From: Acidobacteria subdivision 2 bacterium RH1 MAG20
GTDB taxonomy: Bacteria; Acidobacteriota; Terriglobia; Terriglobales; Acidobacteriaceae
Direction of reading: 5' to 3'
Assembly (NCBI GenBank): GCA_002197545.1
Contig: NFUO01000484.1
Location: 1 to 64,000 of the forward strand
DNA length: 64,000 nucleotides
Below the pieces are notes generated by a model, which searched no databases, was not told the DNA's origin, and saw only the letters and a list, made by a program, of their open reading frames with translations. The stretch's first letter is position 1, and each line of letters begins with the position of its first letter. This document shows, piece after piece, positions 53,762 to 63,131 of the stretch. The position numbers and the translations under genes were made by a program.

Positions 53762-54919
53762 TTAATCTACGGAGATACGCTCGCCATTCAGAATCGTTGA
53801 CTGGAGATCGCCAGAGGCGTTGTAGACATTAAAACTTGCAGGCTGGCCTTGAACCGGGTTTGCAATCGTGCTTTCCAGTCCAAGCAGCTTCGCAGGATTA
53901 TGAGACGCAAGCCGGACAGCAGTGCTTAGCGGCGCCCCGGTAAAGTGTTGGAGATTGGCAACGGCGCGGTTCATCGTGAGAACACTACCAGCGAGACTGG
54001 CTTTGCCGCCTTCGAGGTCATTGAAAACGTAGCAACGGCCATTGGCGACGCTGACCTTAAAATCTCCAAGCAAATATGTCCCGTCAGGCATCCCGGTGGC
54101 AGACATGCTGTCCGTCACGAGGATGGCTTTATCGGGACCCTTAGCCTTGAGCCACAGGCGAACCATCTCGGGCGCGACGTGAACGCCATCGCAGATGAGT
54201 TCGGCGAAGAGATGGTCGTCATCAAGGACGACTCCCAGAATGCCTGGGTCGCGATGGTCGAGTGTGCGCATGGCATTGAAGGTATGGGTGGCGCTGACGG
54301 CTCCGGCCTTGATTCCCGCACGGGCCTCCTCCGTAGTCGCATTGCTATGTCCAAGGCTCACTTTGATTCCCAGGGCGGTGGCATGTTCAATGAGCGCAAG
54401 CGCCCCTGGAATTTCTGGAGCAATCGTGATGAGGAGGATGTGTCCGCGAGCAGCCTGATGGAATCGGTCGAAGATAGCAATGTCTGGCGGAAGAATATTG
54501 CTCGGCGGGTGCACGCCGCGCTTCGCATGAGAGATGAACGGGCCTTCAAGGTGAATGCCCATCGGACGGGCCTCATTCCGCGCGGTATGGGTTTCGATGG
54601 CGTTGGCCAACGCGTCAAGCGACTTGAGGGTCTGGTCGATTGGGGCCGTGACCGTAGTCGGTAGATACTGCCCCACGCCCTTGGTGGCGAGGAATCTATT
54701 GACCACACTAAGTTCGGCAGAGCTGACATGCATCACGTCGTAGTTAGCCGCGCCGTGAGTATGGATGTCAAAGAAGGTCGGCGTCAGCATATCTTCCGAC
54801 TTGTTTGCAGGGTCGGAGTGAATGCCGGTGATGAGCCCAGCGCCATCGATGTCGATGACCGGGTAGTCGATGGTGCCCTGTGGAGTATGAAGGTAGCGTG
54901 CGGTAAGAGTTGTAGACAT
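53762..54919 (-). CDS. nagA: N-acetylglucosamine/galactosamine-6-phosphate deacetylase
   Basis: 385-residue amidohydrolase that removes acetate from GlcNAc-6-P or GalNAc-6-P (NagA/AgaA). Metal-binding motif FFDIHTHG (H53, H55), E125 in HLEGPF, HSNATTEEARAGIKAGAVSATHTFNAM with further metal and substrate residues, and the catalytic Asp in VTDSMSATGMPDG. Placed between agaR and a GH20 hexosaminidase, it would supply the amino-sugar phosphate to AgaS. GlcNAc- versus GalNAc-6-P preference is not resolvable here. Confidence 0.93.
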   Translation of the reverse strand: MSTTLTARYLHTPQGTIDYPVIDIDGAGLITGIHSDPANKSEDMLTPTFFDIHTHGAANYDVMHVSSAELSVVNRFLATKGVGQYLPTTVTAPIDQTLKSLDALANAIETHTARNEARPMGIHLEGPFISHAKRGVHPPSNILPPDIAIFDRFHQAARGHILLITIAPEIPGALALIEHATALGIKVSLGHSNATTEEARAGIKAGAVSATHTFNAMRTLDHRDPGILGVVLDDDHLFAELICDGVHVAPEMVRLWLKAKGPDKAILVTDSMSATGMPDGTYLLGDFKVSVANGRCYVFNDLEGGKASLAGSVLTMNRAVANLQHFTGAPLSTAVRLASHNPAKLLGLESTIANPVQGQPASFNVYNASGDLQSTILNGERISVD

Positions 54920-54953
54920 CGAAGCTAGTTTAAACCCCCTTCCATATATGTGT

Positions 54954-54986
54954 CCCGAAAATAATGGGGCAGCTTCCGCTGCCCCA
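54954..54986 (-). terminator. rho-independent terminator after the GH20 gene
   Basis: Perfect nine-base stem TGGGGCAGC/GCTGCCCCA (54965-54973 and 54978-54986) with a four-base loop. Read on the minus strand it is followed by TTATTTT. It lies 71 bases downstream of the hexosaminidase stop and before nagA, so the two genes are probably transcribed separately or with partial read-through. Confidence 0.85.
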
Positions 54987-55056
54987 CGTTATCGATCGAT
55001 CTTTGAAGCAGGGGCTCTGAGCGAACCTCAGAGTCACCGTCTACTCGTCGGCGAAG

Positions 55057-57222
55057 CTACTGTGCTGGCGCTGGTGCCGGAGGCGGGGCAGGGATGCCTA
55101 GCTCGGCTGCGGAGGGAAGTGTGTGGCTCTCCGACCATTGGCGCTGAGCAGCCCGGATTTTATCGCTCCGAGCGAGCCAAAGGCCGATCGTGTAGTCGTA
55201 GTGCTCGAGCACGGGGCGCAGAGCATATGGACGGTTCGATCGGAGCCACGCCTGTTGATACAGGTCACGTATCAGCGAATACCCATCGCGCAGATCTGCT
55301 ATGTGCCCATTGGTTCCGTTGATGTCGGAGAGCGCCCGCCCAACCGCCTGACGATCCTTGCGGTCGGTTGAGCCTTGCGCCGCGTAGGCAGCTTGATAGG
55401 CCTCGGCGATCTCATCGGCAAACTGGAATTTGAGTCCGATGAAATCCATGCGGCGGGCACCCAACTCCAGCGCATTGATGGCGTCTGTCTCGCGCAGACT
55501 GGTCGGGTTCGAGGGATAGGCGTCGGCAGGATTATAGGGCGCAGCAGTTGCCGTGAATGCTTTTGGCGGCGCCGGAGCGGCAGCGCGGGCTTGCGCGATG
55601 AGGGTAAGCGCCCGCTCAGCGTGCAGACGTAGCTCATGAGTGTAGGGACGAATCTTGGCTGCATACACCTGCCCGTCCTTGCTCATCGGGTCGATCCAGA
55701 AGAGACCGTCAGAGCCGTCGCCGACCTTGGCCTGCTTCTGCAAGAGGTCATGGGCAAGCATGATCTCCTTTTGTGCTTCATTGAGATCGCCGGTCATATC
55801 TCCGTGGAAGACCTCGCCATAGGCGTCCTGAAACTGCGGAATGGACGATTCGCCCTTCTGCCATGCCGCCGCGGCGCCGAAGAGGATGCCGTACCAGTCC
55901 ATATTTTCCAGTCCCTCACCATCGTCATTCCAGATGGTGTTGAGCGCCCCGGTTGAGCCAAGCCGCTGGCCATCGCGAATGAACCCTTGAATATTGAGCA
56001 GGGCCTTGTTGTTGTTGGGATACACTCGCGACCAGTTATTGATGCCCGGAGCAACCCACGTCTCAAAGCCTGCATTGGTGAACGGAGTAAGGTAGCGGTC
56101 GAAACCATTAGGTTCGGGGCCGTAGGTCCACGCAACGGCGATGGTCGAGTCTTTGAACGACTGCGGCATCTGCTTCAAAAGGTCCGGCGAACCCTGAGCG
56201 ATGTCGCCCCAGAAGAGCAGCTTGCGGTGCAGTGGCTGGAGTGCGGTGACGATGCGCTGCATGAAGTCGAGGTAGACAGCGCCAAGGCCACGCGCGTCAA
56301 CATCGGCTTTGGTCTGGCCGCTTCCAAGGTCAGCGGTCTCATCGGCGCCGATGTGGAGAAACGGTCCCGGATAAAGTTCGGCAAGCTCACCGAACATCTG
56401 CTTGATCAGCGGAATGGAGCCAGCCTGCCCGGGGGCAAGCACCGCTCCATGCGACCTCTCGGCCAGCGGCGAATACTCCTCCCACGTAAGGTTGTGGTGC
56501 AGATGCCCGAAGGCCTCCTGCTCCGGAATAATGGTCACATGATAAGGCCGGGCATAGGCGACGAGAGCCTTCGCGTCGTCCGCGGACATGCTGCCCGCCG
56601 GAGGAGCCATCAGCGGATTCGAAGCATATTGCTGCGTGTGCTCAAAGTAGGGCGAGTAGATATTGATCTTGTAGGCTGCAATGGTGCGGATCTGTTTCTT
56701 CTGGAAGTCGAGCGTAGGCACCGGGCCGCGGGAGAGATCATCGTCGAGACCGCGGTACTTCATCGCAGGCCAGTCGCGAATATTGGCGGCGCGCACAATC
56801 GCGTGCGGGCCATAGCCCACGAGGAGCTGCTTGACCGTCTGTGCTCCATAGAAGAGTCCTTCAGCGGTAGCGGCCGTGACCGTCAGCGAGTGATGGCCGG
56901 CGGTGATGACGTAGCCCTCGGGCTTCATCTCTGCGGTAAAGTCGGCCACCGGATGGTTGGCAAGCCGGGTAAGTTCGATGGTGAAACCTGTCGAAGAGAC
57001 GGACGAGATATTCCGCTCCTGCAGACTTGTCGAAAGATCTTCGGCAGCAAACTTGTCTTCGGTCGCGCAGGGAGAAGCGCAAACAACGCGGACTCCATTG
57101 GGAATCGGCTGGTCGGAGGTGGCATGAACTTCGCGCGGCATCGGGATCAACTTGATGGAAGACTGCGCGGAGACGAGTGTGGTCAAGGCTAGAAGGAGTG
57201 CGCCAGCTCTGAAAAATAGCAT
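55057..57222 (-). CDS. GH20 beta-N-acetylhexosaminidase, secreted
   Basis: 721-residue glycosidase with a signal peptide (about 1-19, SAQ). N-terminal GH20b domain (about 20-150), a catalytic TIM barrel (about 155-470) with the catalytic pair D294-E295 in LHIGADETADLG, and a helical C-terminal extension (about 500-700) rich in Ala. Releases terminal GlcNAc/GalNAc from glycans in the periplasm or outside, feeding the nagA/agaS pathway. The last residues are a Pro-Ala tail. The extra C-terminal region is longer than in minimal GH20 enzymes. Confidence 0.92.
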   Translation of the reverse strand: MLFFRAGALLLALTTLVSAQSSIKLIPMPREVHATSDQPIPNGVRVVCASPCATEDKFAAEDLSTSLQERNISSVSSTGFTIELTRLANHPVADFTAEMKPEGYVITAGHHSLTVTAATAEGLFYGAQTVKQLLVGYGPHAIVRAANIRDWPAMKYRGLDDDLSRGPVPTLDFQKKQIRTIAAYKINIYSPYFEHTQQYASNPLMAPPAGSMSADDAKALVAYARPYHVTIIPEQEAFGHLHHNLTWEEYSPLAERSHGAVLAPGQAGSIPLIKQMFGELAELYPGPFLHIGADETADLGSGQTKADVDARGLGAVYLDFMQRIVTALQPLHRKLLFWGDIAQGSPDLLKQMPQSFKDSTIAVAWTYGPEPNGFDRYLTPFTNAGFETWVAPGINNWSRVYPNNNKALLNIQGFIRDGQRLGSTGALNTIWNDDGEGLENMDWYGILFGAAAAWQKGESSIPQFQDAYGEVFHGDMTGDLNEAQKEIMLAHDLLQKQAKVGDGSDGLFWIDPMSKDGQVYAAKIRPYTHELRLHAERALTLIAQARAAAPAPPKAFTATAAPYNPADAYPSNPTSLRETDAINALELGARRMDFIGLKFQFADEIAEAYQAAYAAQGSTDRKDRQAVGRALSDINGTNGHIADLRDGYSLIRDLYQQAWLRSNRPYALRPVLEHYDYTIGLWLARSDKIRAAQRQWSESHTLPSAAELGIPAPPPAPAPAQ

Positions 57223-57438
57223 GGTAACGGTATACCAGCCTCGGACTGAATTTTTGGCGAAAATTGTGCAGGCAAAGAGGTTCTCTCCGGATACTTATGT
57301 CAAAAGAATGTGAATATCCTGCAAATTCGCACTCTATTCACATTGCTTTGTGAGGATCGGTCATAAAGAACGAGTGCATAGGGTAATCGGGCCACCGTGG
57401 TTCACGCCTAATGCTCTGTTCAACCCTTGAGAGGCCCC

Positions 57439-59256
57439 ATGACGAAGCAATTACGAGCGGCTGTAATAGCGATGCTGGTATTCGGTACAGTGTCCCTGCA
57501 GGCGCAGACAAGCACGACGGCAACGCCAAAGAAGACAACGCATAAGAGAGTTGTGAAAAAGAAGGCTCCGGTAGAGAGTGCAACAGAACGCGAGATTCGC
57601 GAGCTGCGTGAACAGATGCAGAGCCAACAGGCGCAGATCGACAGCTTGAAACAGCAGAATGCCGAGAAAGATGCGAAGCTGGCGACAGCGTCGCAGGATG
57701 CGCAGGCCGCAAATGCAGCTGCCGCACAGGCAACGTCGCAGGCAGCAGGCGTGAGCTCAAGCGTTCAGGCGAACACGGACGCCGTCACTACACTGAATAG
57801 CACCGTCAATGATCTCAAGATCACGAACGCGGGCCTGACAAAGACCATCAACGATACAAAGAAGGACTTGACGCAGAAGATCGAGTCGCCGTTGGCGCTC
57901 CATTATAAAGGGGTGACAATTACACCGGTTGCCTTCTTCGCGGCTGAATCGGTTTACCGTACCCGGACGCTTAACTCGGACATCAATACCCCATTCAATG
58001 CGACGCCATTTCCCGGCGCGGCCAATGCGCATGTGAGCGAATTCAACGCGACCGGCCGGCAGAGCAGACTTGGTGGGTTATTTGAAGGCAAAGCCGGAAT
58101 GTTCAAGATGACAGGCTATTTCGAGACCGACTTCCTGAACGCCGGCGCGACCAGCAATAACAATGAGAGCAACAGCTATGCCTTGCGTCAGCGCCAGATA
58201 TGGGGCCAGGTAGCCACAGACGGCGGCTTTAAGTTTACGGGCGGCCAGATGTGGTCGCTGGTAACAGAGACTGCTAAAGGGACGGACGCAAGAACAGAAG
58301 TCTTGCCGGCAACCGTTGATCCTCAATACCACGTTGGTTTCAGTTGGGCACGCCAGTATGGCGTTCGCGTTCAGCAGACCATGGGGTTGGCGACGGTAGC
58401 GATATCTCTCGAAGGAGCGCAGACGACCTTTGCCGCGAGCAATCCACCTGCGAACTTCTTTATCGGCGGCGCCGGTAACGGCGGTGGCCTCTTCAATCCA
58501 ACAACGAACTACACCAACAATGTTTCACCTGACGTTATTGTGAAAGCGGCGTTCGATCCAAAGGTCGGCCATTTTGAAATCGGTGGTGTCGGACGCTTCT
58601 TCCGCGACCGTTACTACCCCAACGGCTTGGGTGCGACGCCCAGCGTTGCCGGCGCAACCAATGACACTAAATTTGGCGGCGGCCTGATTGCAAATGCACG
58701 GTTTCCGGTTACGCGCTACGTGAGTCTCGGTTTCCATGCAGTTGCCGGCGATGGCGTCGGCAGGTACGGAACGGCTGGCTTGCCTGACACGACGGTCCAT
58801 CCTGATGGAACCCTCGAGCCTATCCGCGGCTACCAGGGCCTGTTTTCGCTGGAGACCCACCCCACTAAGAAACTCGATGTCTTCGGCTACGCTGGCGGCG
58901 AATATGCTCAGCGTACGACTTATATGAATGCGGCCGGAAAACTGGTTGGTTATGCTCCGGTCACGCTGATAAACACGGGTTGCAATACGGAGACATTACC
59001 CGGGGGTACCGGTAATGGATTTGCTGGCGGAGCACCTTACAATCCAGGATCACCGGCAAACTGCCAGGCTGTCTCCCGTGCCGTTATGGAAGGCACGCTC
59101 GGTTATACATACCGCTTTTACAACGGCCCAAAGGGCAAGGTGCAATATCAGATTGTCTACAGCTATCTCACGCGAGAGGCGTGGAGCGGTGTTGGCGGGT
59201 CGCCGAAGGGGACCAACAACATGGTGTTTACGAGCTTCCGTTACTACCTGCCATAG
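57439..59256 (+). CDS. outer-membrane porin-like protein with coiled-coil N-terminus
   Basis: 605-residue exported protein. Signal peptide (about 1-23, ending LQAQ), a Lys-rich stretch, a coiled coil with heptads (about 45-140, EREIRELREQMQSQQAQIDSLKQQNAEKD), then a beta-rich region of alternating aromatic/polar residues that ends FTSFRYYLP, a C-terminal aromatic strand typical of porins. This is the layout of DUF3138/porin-like proteins in Acidobacteria. The SLH-like anchoring domain is replaced by the coiled coil. ATG at 57439, with GAGAGG in front. Followed by a strong terminator, then uxaC; a role in uronate uptake is possible from position only. Confidence 0.7.
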   Translation: MTKQLRAAVIAMLVFGTVSLQAQTSTTATPKKTTHKRVVKKKAPVESATEREIRELREQMQSQQAQIDSLKQQNAEKDAKLATASQDAQAANAAAAQATSQAAGVSSSVQANTDAVTTLNSTVNDLKITNAGLTKTINDTKKDLTQKIESPLALHYKGVTITPVAFFAAESVYRTRTLNSDINTPFNATPFPGAANAHVSEFNATGRQSRLGGLFEGKAGMFKMTGYFETDFLNAGATSNNNESNSYALRQRQIWGQVATDGGFKFTGGQMWSLVTETAKGTDARTEVLPATVDPQYHVGFSWARQYGVRVQQTMGLATVAISLEGAQTTFAASNPPANFFIGGAGNGGGLFNPTTNYTNNVSPDVIVKAAFDPKVGHFEIGGVGRFFRDRYYPNGLGATPSVAGATNDTKFGGGLIANARFPVTRYVSLGFHAVAGDGVGRYGTAGLPDTTVHPDGTLEPIRGYQGLFSLETHPTKKLDVFGYAGGEYAQRTTYMNAAGKLVGYAPVTLINTGCNTETLPGGTGNGFAGGAPYNPGSPANCQAVSRAVMEGTLGYTYRFYNGPKGKVQYQIVYSYLTREAWSGVGGSPKGTNNMVFTSFRYYLP

Positions 59257-59271
59257 AAAGAGCTTTTCGTG

Positions 59272-59310
59272 AAAGGAGGGCACCCGATCCTGGGTGCCCT
59301 CTTTCTTTTT
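59272..59310 (+). terminator. rho-independent terminator after the porin gene
   Basis: GGGCACCC (59278-59285) and GGGTGCCC (59292-59299) pair perfectly around a six-base loop. The stem extends outward through AAAG and CTTT with one bulge. A T-rich run follows. It lies 16 bases after the stop. Confidence 0.93.
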
Positions 59311-59408
59311 GGTGTGCGATGAGGATGATTTTGTTCGTGGTGCGACCAATATTTGATACGCTTCAATAGCTAAATGTTTTCGGTAGTGATTGTTTTATTT
59401 GAGAGGTA

Positions 59409-60815
59409 ATGAAGACGATGTTGGATGAAAACAGGTTGTTTCCCTCGGATAGCGCAGCGCGTTCGGTGGCCGCTAAGTTGTACGAGATGGTGCGGGACCT
59501 GCCGATTATCTCGCCGCATGGACACTGCGACCCGCGCTGGTTTGCCGAAAACGAGCCGTTTCCCAATCCCTCGGCCCTGTTCATCACGCCAGACCACTAC
59601 ATCTTCCGGATGCTTTATTCTCAGGGAGTTTCGCTTGAGTCGCTCGGCGTTCCCGATGTTTATGGCAACAACTCATCGGACCCGCGCGAGGTCTGGCGTA
59701 TCTTCGCGAAGAACTACTTTCTCTTCCGTGGTACACCGACCCGTCTGTGGCTGGACTACGCCTTTGAAAAGCAGTTTGGGCTGAAAGAGCGGTTGAACCC
59801 ACAGAATGCGGACGCCTACTACGACCTCATCTCAAAGGCTCTCGAAGCACCGGAGTATCGTCCCCGGGCGCTGTTTGAGAAGTTCAACATCGAGGTGTTG
59901 TCCACGACGGACACGCCGCTGGATACGCTGGAGTTTCACAAGGACATCAGGGAATCGGGATGGAAGGGCAGGATATTGCCCACATTCCGCCCGGATTCAG
60001 TCATCGACGCGGAGTATACCGGATTCGTCCAGAACATCGAAAAGCTGGGAGAGATTACCGGCGAAGACATCGGCACCTACAAGGGATATCTGAACGCCCT
60101 GCGAAACCGCCGCGCCTTCTTCAAATCCATGGGCGCCACGGCAACCGACCACGGGCATCTGACGGCGCAGACGGCGGATCTCGACCTCGCTACGGCGGAG
60201 TCCTTGTACGGTCGCATCCTGTCAGGCCGCTCGGTGCCGCAGGAGCAGGAGATCTTTCAGGCGCAGATGCTGACCGAAATGGCTGGCATGAGTGTGGAAG
60301 ACGGCTTGACCATGCAGTTGCATCCCGGCTCAGTGAGGAACCACAACAGGATGCTGTATGCGAGATTTGGACGCGACAAAGGCGCCGACATGCCTTCGCC
60401 GACGGAATACGTGCGCGCCATGCGGCCACTACTTAACAAGTACGGAAATGATCCGCGGCTGACCTTCATCATCTTTACCCTGGACGAGACATCATACAGC
60501 AGGGAATTAGCCCCCCTGGCGGGCCACTATCCAGCGCTGAAGCTAGGTCCGCCCTGGTGGTTTAACGATTCACCCGAAGGCATGATGCGCTTCCGCGAAC
60601 AAGCCACGGAGACTGCCGGTTTCTACAACACGGTAGGGTTCAACGACGATACCCGCGCCTTCCTATCGATCCCAGCCCGCCACGATGTGGCCCGCCGCAT
60701 CGATTGCGCCTTTCTGGGCAGGTTGGTGGCAGAGGGACGTCTGGATGAGGACGAGGCCTTTGAGGTCGCGAAAGACCTGACCGTCAATCTGGTAAGGAAG
60801 GCCTACAAGCTATAA
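59409..60815 (+). CDS. uxaC: glucuronate (uronate) isomerase UxaC
   Basis: 468-residue isomerase converting D-glucuronate to D-fructuronate and D-galacturonate to D-tagaturonate. Family signatures: PIISPHGHCDPRWFAEN with the metal-binding His pair, LYSQGVSLESLG, STTDTPLDTLEFHKDIRESG, MQLHPGSVRNHNR, and GPPWWFNDSPEGMMRFREQ. Start ATG with GAGAGG upstream. First enzyme of the uronate route whose later steps (uxaE and possibly the LarA-family epimerase) lie downstream on the same strand. Confidence 0.95.
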   Translation: MKTMLDENRLFPSDSAARSVAAKLYEMVRDLPIISPHGHCDPRWFAENEPFPNPSALFITPDHYIFRMLYSQGVSLESLGVPDVYGNNSSDPREVWRIFAKNYFLFRGTPTRLWLDYAFEKQFGLKERLNPQNADAYYDLISKALEAPEYRPRALFEKFNIEVLSTTDTPLDTLEFHKDIRESGWKGRILPTFRPDSVIDAEYTGFVQNIEKLGEITGEDIGTYKGYLNALRNRRAFFKSMGATATDHGHLTAQTADLDLATAESLYGRILSGRSVPQEQEIFQAQMLTEMAGMSVEDGLTMQLHPGSVRNHNRMLYARFGRDKGADMPSPTEYVRAMRPLLNKYGNDPRLTFIIFTLDETSYSRELAPLAGHYPALKLGPPWWFNDSPEGMMRFREQATETAGFYNTVGFNDDTRAFLSIPARHDVARRIDCAFLGRLVAEGRLDEDEAFEVAKDLTVNLVRKAYKL

Positions 60816-60845
60816 GGCGACGATCGGCGATTGAAAAGCATTAGA

Positions 60846-60878
60846 AAGGGGGTCAGCGACGTTTGCCGATCCCCTTTG
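60846..60878 (+). terminator. hairpin between uxaC and the hydrolase gene
   Basis: AAAGGGG (60846-60852, one extra G bulged at 60853) plus TC pairs with GATCCCCTTT (60869-60878). It lies 30 bases after the uxaC stop and between convergent genes. No T-run follows on the plus strand, so it is only a likely terminator. Confidence 0.5.
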
Positions 60879-60947
60879 GTCCTACCAAAATGTGTTTTGA
60901 AGCTGACAGCAACTGTGTCAACCAGAACACTGCTTTTGCAGCGCATA

Positions 60948-61691
60948 TTAGCCAAGTGTAGCCGCAAATAGCGCTGTCAATTTATGGAAAGCCCGGTCAA
61001 CCTGAGTAGGATTAAAAGCCGGGTTATCGGGCACAGTCCAGCCATGGTGCGCCCCCTCATATGTCTCGCTCTCATGGCGGCCACCCCAGTTCTCCAGTGC
61101 TTCCTCGAATTTTTCAATGGCCTCAGCATCCATGCTCTTGTCCTTCACGGCATGGCCAAAGTAGAGCCGCGCAGTGATCTGTGGCAAAACGAGGTGTGGA
61201 CTGGTGGGATCAGCAGCCTTGTAGAGCCCTCCGCCATGGAAAGAAGCTGCGGCGGCGACCTGTGATGGATGTGCGGCGGCAGTACGAAGGGCAAGTGCTC
61301 CGCTAAAGCAGTACCCGACAGCGCCGACAGGACCGGTACGGACAGCGGGTTGTGCCGTGAGGAAATCGATATAAGCCGCGCCGTCCAGCCGCTGTGCCAC
61401 TGGTGTAAGTGGAGCCACAAGTTCGGCCATGCGCTGCATGGTGCGCTCATTCCCAGGCGTCCTGGGAAAATCAAAGACCGGAGGACGGCTGGTGCGGTAG
61501 AAGGGGTTGATCAGGAGGACCGCATAACCCTCGGCAGAGAGGCGGCGCGCCATGCTGCGATGAGACTCGCGGATGCCACCGATGTCCGGTAGATGGAGAA
61601 CACCAGGAAGCGGTGTAGAAGTGTCAGGAGAGAAGAGAACGGCATCGGCGGTGCCGTCCGGCATGGAAATCTCGATGTCTTTCTCAGTCAT
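60948..61691 (-). CDS. dienelactone hydrolase-family protein
   Basis: 247-residue alpha/beta hydrolase of the DLH type. The nucleophile is a Cys in GAVGYCFSGALALR, the catalytic His is in GAHHGWTVPDNPA, and an Asp-containing strand precedes it. An early HLPDIGGIRESHRSMARRLSAEGYAVL motif is typical. Family members hydrolyse dienelactones and assorted esters; the substrate here is unknown. It is divergent from the LarA-like gene, and lies inside the uronate region, so a lactone or ester of an uronate product is conceivable but unproven. Confidence 0.85.
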   Translation of the reverse strand: MTEKDIEISMPDGTADAVLFSPDTSTPLPGVLHLPDIGGIRESHRSMARRLSAEGYAVLLINPFYRTSRPPVFDFPRTPGNERTMQRMAELVAPLTPVAQRLDGAAYIDFLTAQPAVRTGPVGAVGYCFSGALALRTAAAHPSQVAAAASFHGGGLYKAADPTSPHLVLPQITARLYFGHAVKDKSMDAEAIEKFEEALENWGGRHESETYEGAHHGWTVPDNPAFNPTQVDRAFHKLTALFAATLG

Positions 61692-61747
61692 AGGGACTCC
61701 TTGTTGGACTGTATATCACGCCCTGTAGCAGCGTAAGATGAGACACC

Positions 61748-63022
61748 ATGAGCCTCTTTTTTGCTGCTGGAAGTGCGACGACGGAGATGTCGCCAAGTGA
61801 TGTGCGGTCAAACCTGTTTAGCGCGTTGGACAAGCTGGGGAAGCGGAAGAAAGTCTTGGCGATTCCACCGGATTTTACCCGGATGCACTCGCAGAGCGGC
61901 GTCCTGACGGAACTTGCGTGGGAGTACTACGGCGACAGCCTGGTGGACGTACTGCCTGCGCTGGGAACGCACAAGGCAATGAGCGACGAAGAAATCTCCA
62001 CGATGTTCGGTGCGACCCCGAGGGGATTGTTTCGCATGCATGACTGGCGGAACGACGTCGTGACCCTGGGCGAAGTTCCCAGCGGGTTTATGTACGAGGT
62101 GAGCGAGGGCAAACTCGACTACACCTGGCCCGCACAGATAAACAAGCTGCTCCGGGATGGCGGTCACGACCTGATCCTGTCGATTGGGCAGGTAGTGCCG
62201 CACGAAGTCGTAGGTATGGCGAACTACAATAAGAACATTTTTGTGGGAACGGGCGGTTCGATGGGTATTCATCGCAGCCACTTTCTCGGCGCCGTCTATG
62301 GGATGGAGCGCATGATGGGGCGAGCGGACACTCCTGTGCGCCGGGTGCTGAACTACGCAAGTGATCACTTCGCAAAAGACATGCCGATTGTCTACGTCCA
62401 GACTGTGGTAGGAAAAAATGCGGCCGGTGAGCTGGTCATTCGTGGCCTATACATCGGCGACGACGTGGAGTGTTTCGAGCTGGCCGCGGAGCTGAGTCTC
62501 AAGGTGAACTTCAAGATGATGAACCGCGAGATTAAGAAAGCCGTGGTCTTCCTCGACCCACACGAGTTCCGCAGCACATGGCTGGGCAACAAAAGCGTCT
62601 ATCGCACGCGCATGGCGCTTGCCGACAACGCCGAATTGATCGTGCTGGCTCCCGGAGTGCATGAGTTCGGCGAAGATGCGGCAATCGACAAGCTGATCCG
62701 CAGATACGGCTATTGTGGAACTCCCCGAACGCTGGAGGCTGTAAAGGAAGACCCTGCCTTGGCAGGCAATCTCAGCGCAGCCGCGCACCTGATTCACGGA
62801 TCGAGCGAAGGCCGCTTCACAATTCGTTACTGCCCCGGACACCTGACCCTTCAGGAAATCGAAAGCGTCCACTACGAGTACGGAGACCTCACCGAAGCAA
62901 TGGCAAAATACAGGCCAGAAACCCTGAAAGATGGTTGGAACATCGTCGATAGCGAAGAGATCTTCTACATCTCCAATCCCGGTCTAGGACTATGGGCCTA
63001 CGAAGGCCGCTTCAAAAATTAG
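61748..63022 (+). CDS. LarA-family nickel-pincer racemase/epimerase, possibly mannonate/gluconate 2-epimerase
   Basis: 424-residue protein of the LarA (DUF2088) superfamily, which uses a nickel-pincer nucleotide cofactor to racemise or epimerise 2-hydroxy acids. Residues match the LarA active site in spacing: H75 in GTHKA, H152 in VVPHEV, K162 ten residues on and H178 sixteen further, as in lactate racemase (H108, H174, K184, H200). PDFTR near residue 41 also fits the family. Between uxaC and uxaE the substrate is more likely a sugar acid such as D-mannonate than lactate. No larB, larC or larE is seen, so cofactor synthesis must be encoded elsewhere. Confidence 0.75.
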   Translation: MSLFFAAGSATTEMSPSDVRSNLFSALDKLGKRKKVLAIPPDFTRMHSQSGVLTELAWEYYGDSLVDVLPALGTHKAMSDEEISTMFGATPRGLFRMHDWRNDVVTLGEVPSGFMYEVSEGKLDYTWPAQINKLLRDGGHDLILSIGQVVPHEVVGMANYNKNIFVGTGGSMGIHRSHFLGAVYGMERMMGRADTPVRRVLNYASDHFAKDMPIVYVQTVVGKNAAGELVIRGLYIGDDVECFELAAELSLKVNFKMMNREIKKAVVFLDPHEFRSTWLGNKSVYRTRMALADNAELIVLAPGVHEFGEDAAIDKLIRRYGYCGTPRTLEAVKEDPALAGNLSAAAHLIHGSSEGRFTIRYCPGHLTLQEIESVHYEYGDLTEAMAKYRPETLKDGWNIVDSEEIFYISNPGLGLWAYEGRFKN

Positions 63023-63131
63023 CTAATTTGCCGCATCCATAACCAATTTGCCGCAACCCTCCCATATCGGTATGCTGAGAATGACTGAAATTGGTTAGAC
63101 CAGTGAACGTTTGGAGATAAAGGGCATTGCG

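Noticed and set aside
61748..63022. First thought that the LarA-like protein lacks the cofactor-tethering lysine because its GG motif is followed by Ser-Met
   Set aside because: Counting from H152 places K162 and H178 exactly at the +10 and +26 positions of the known active site, so the lysine is present.
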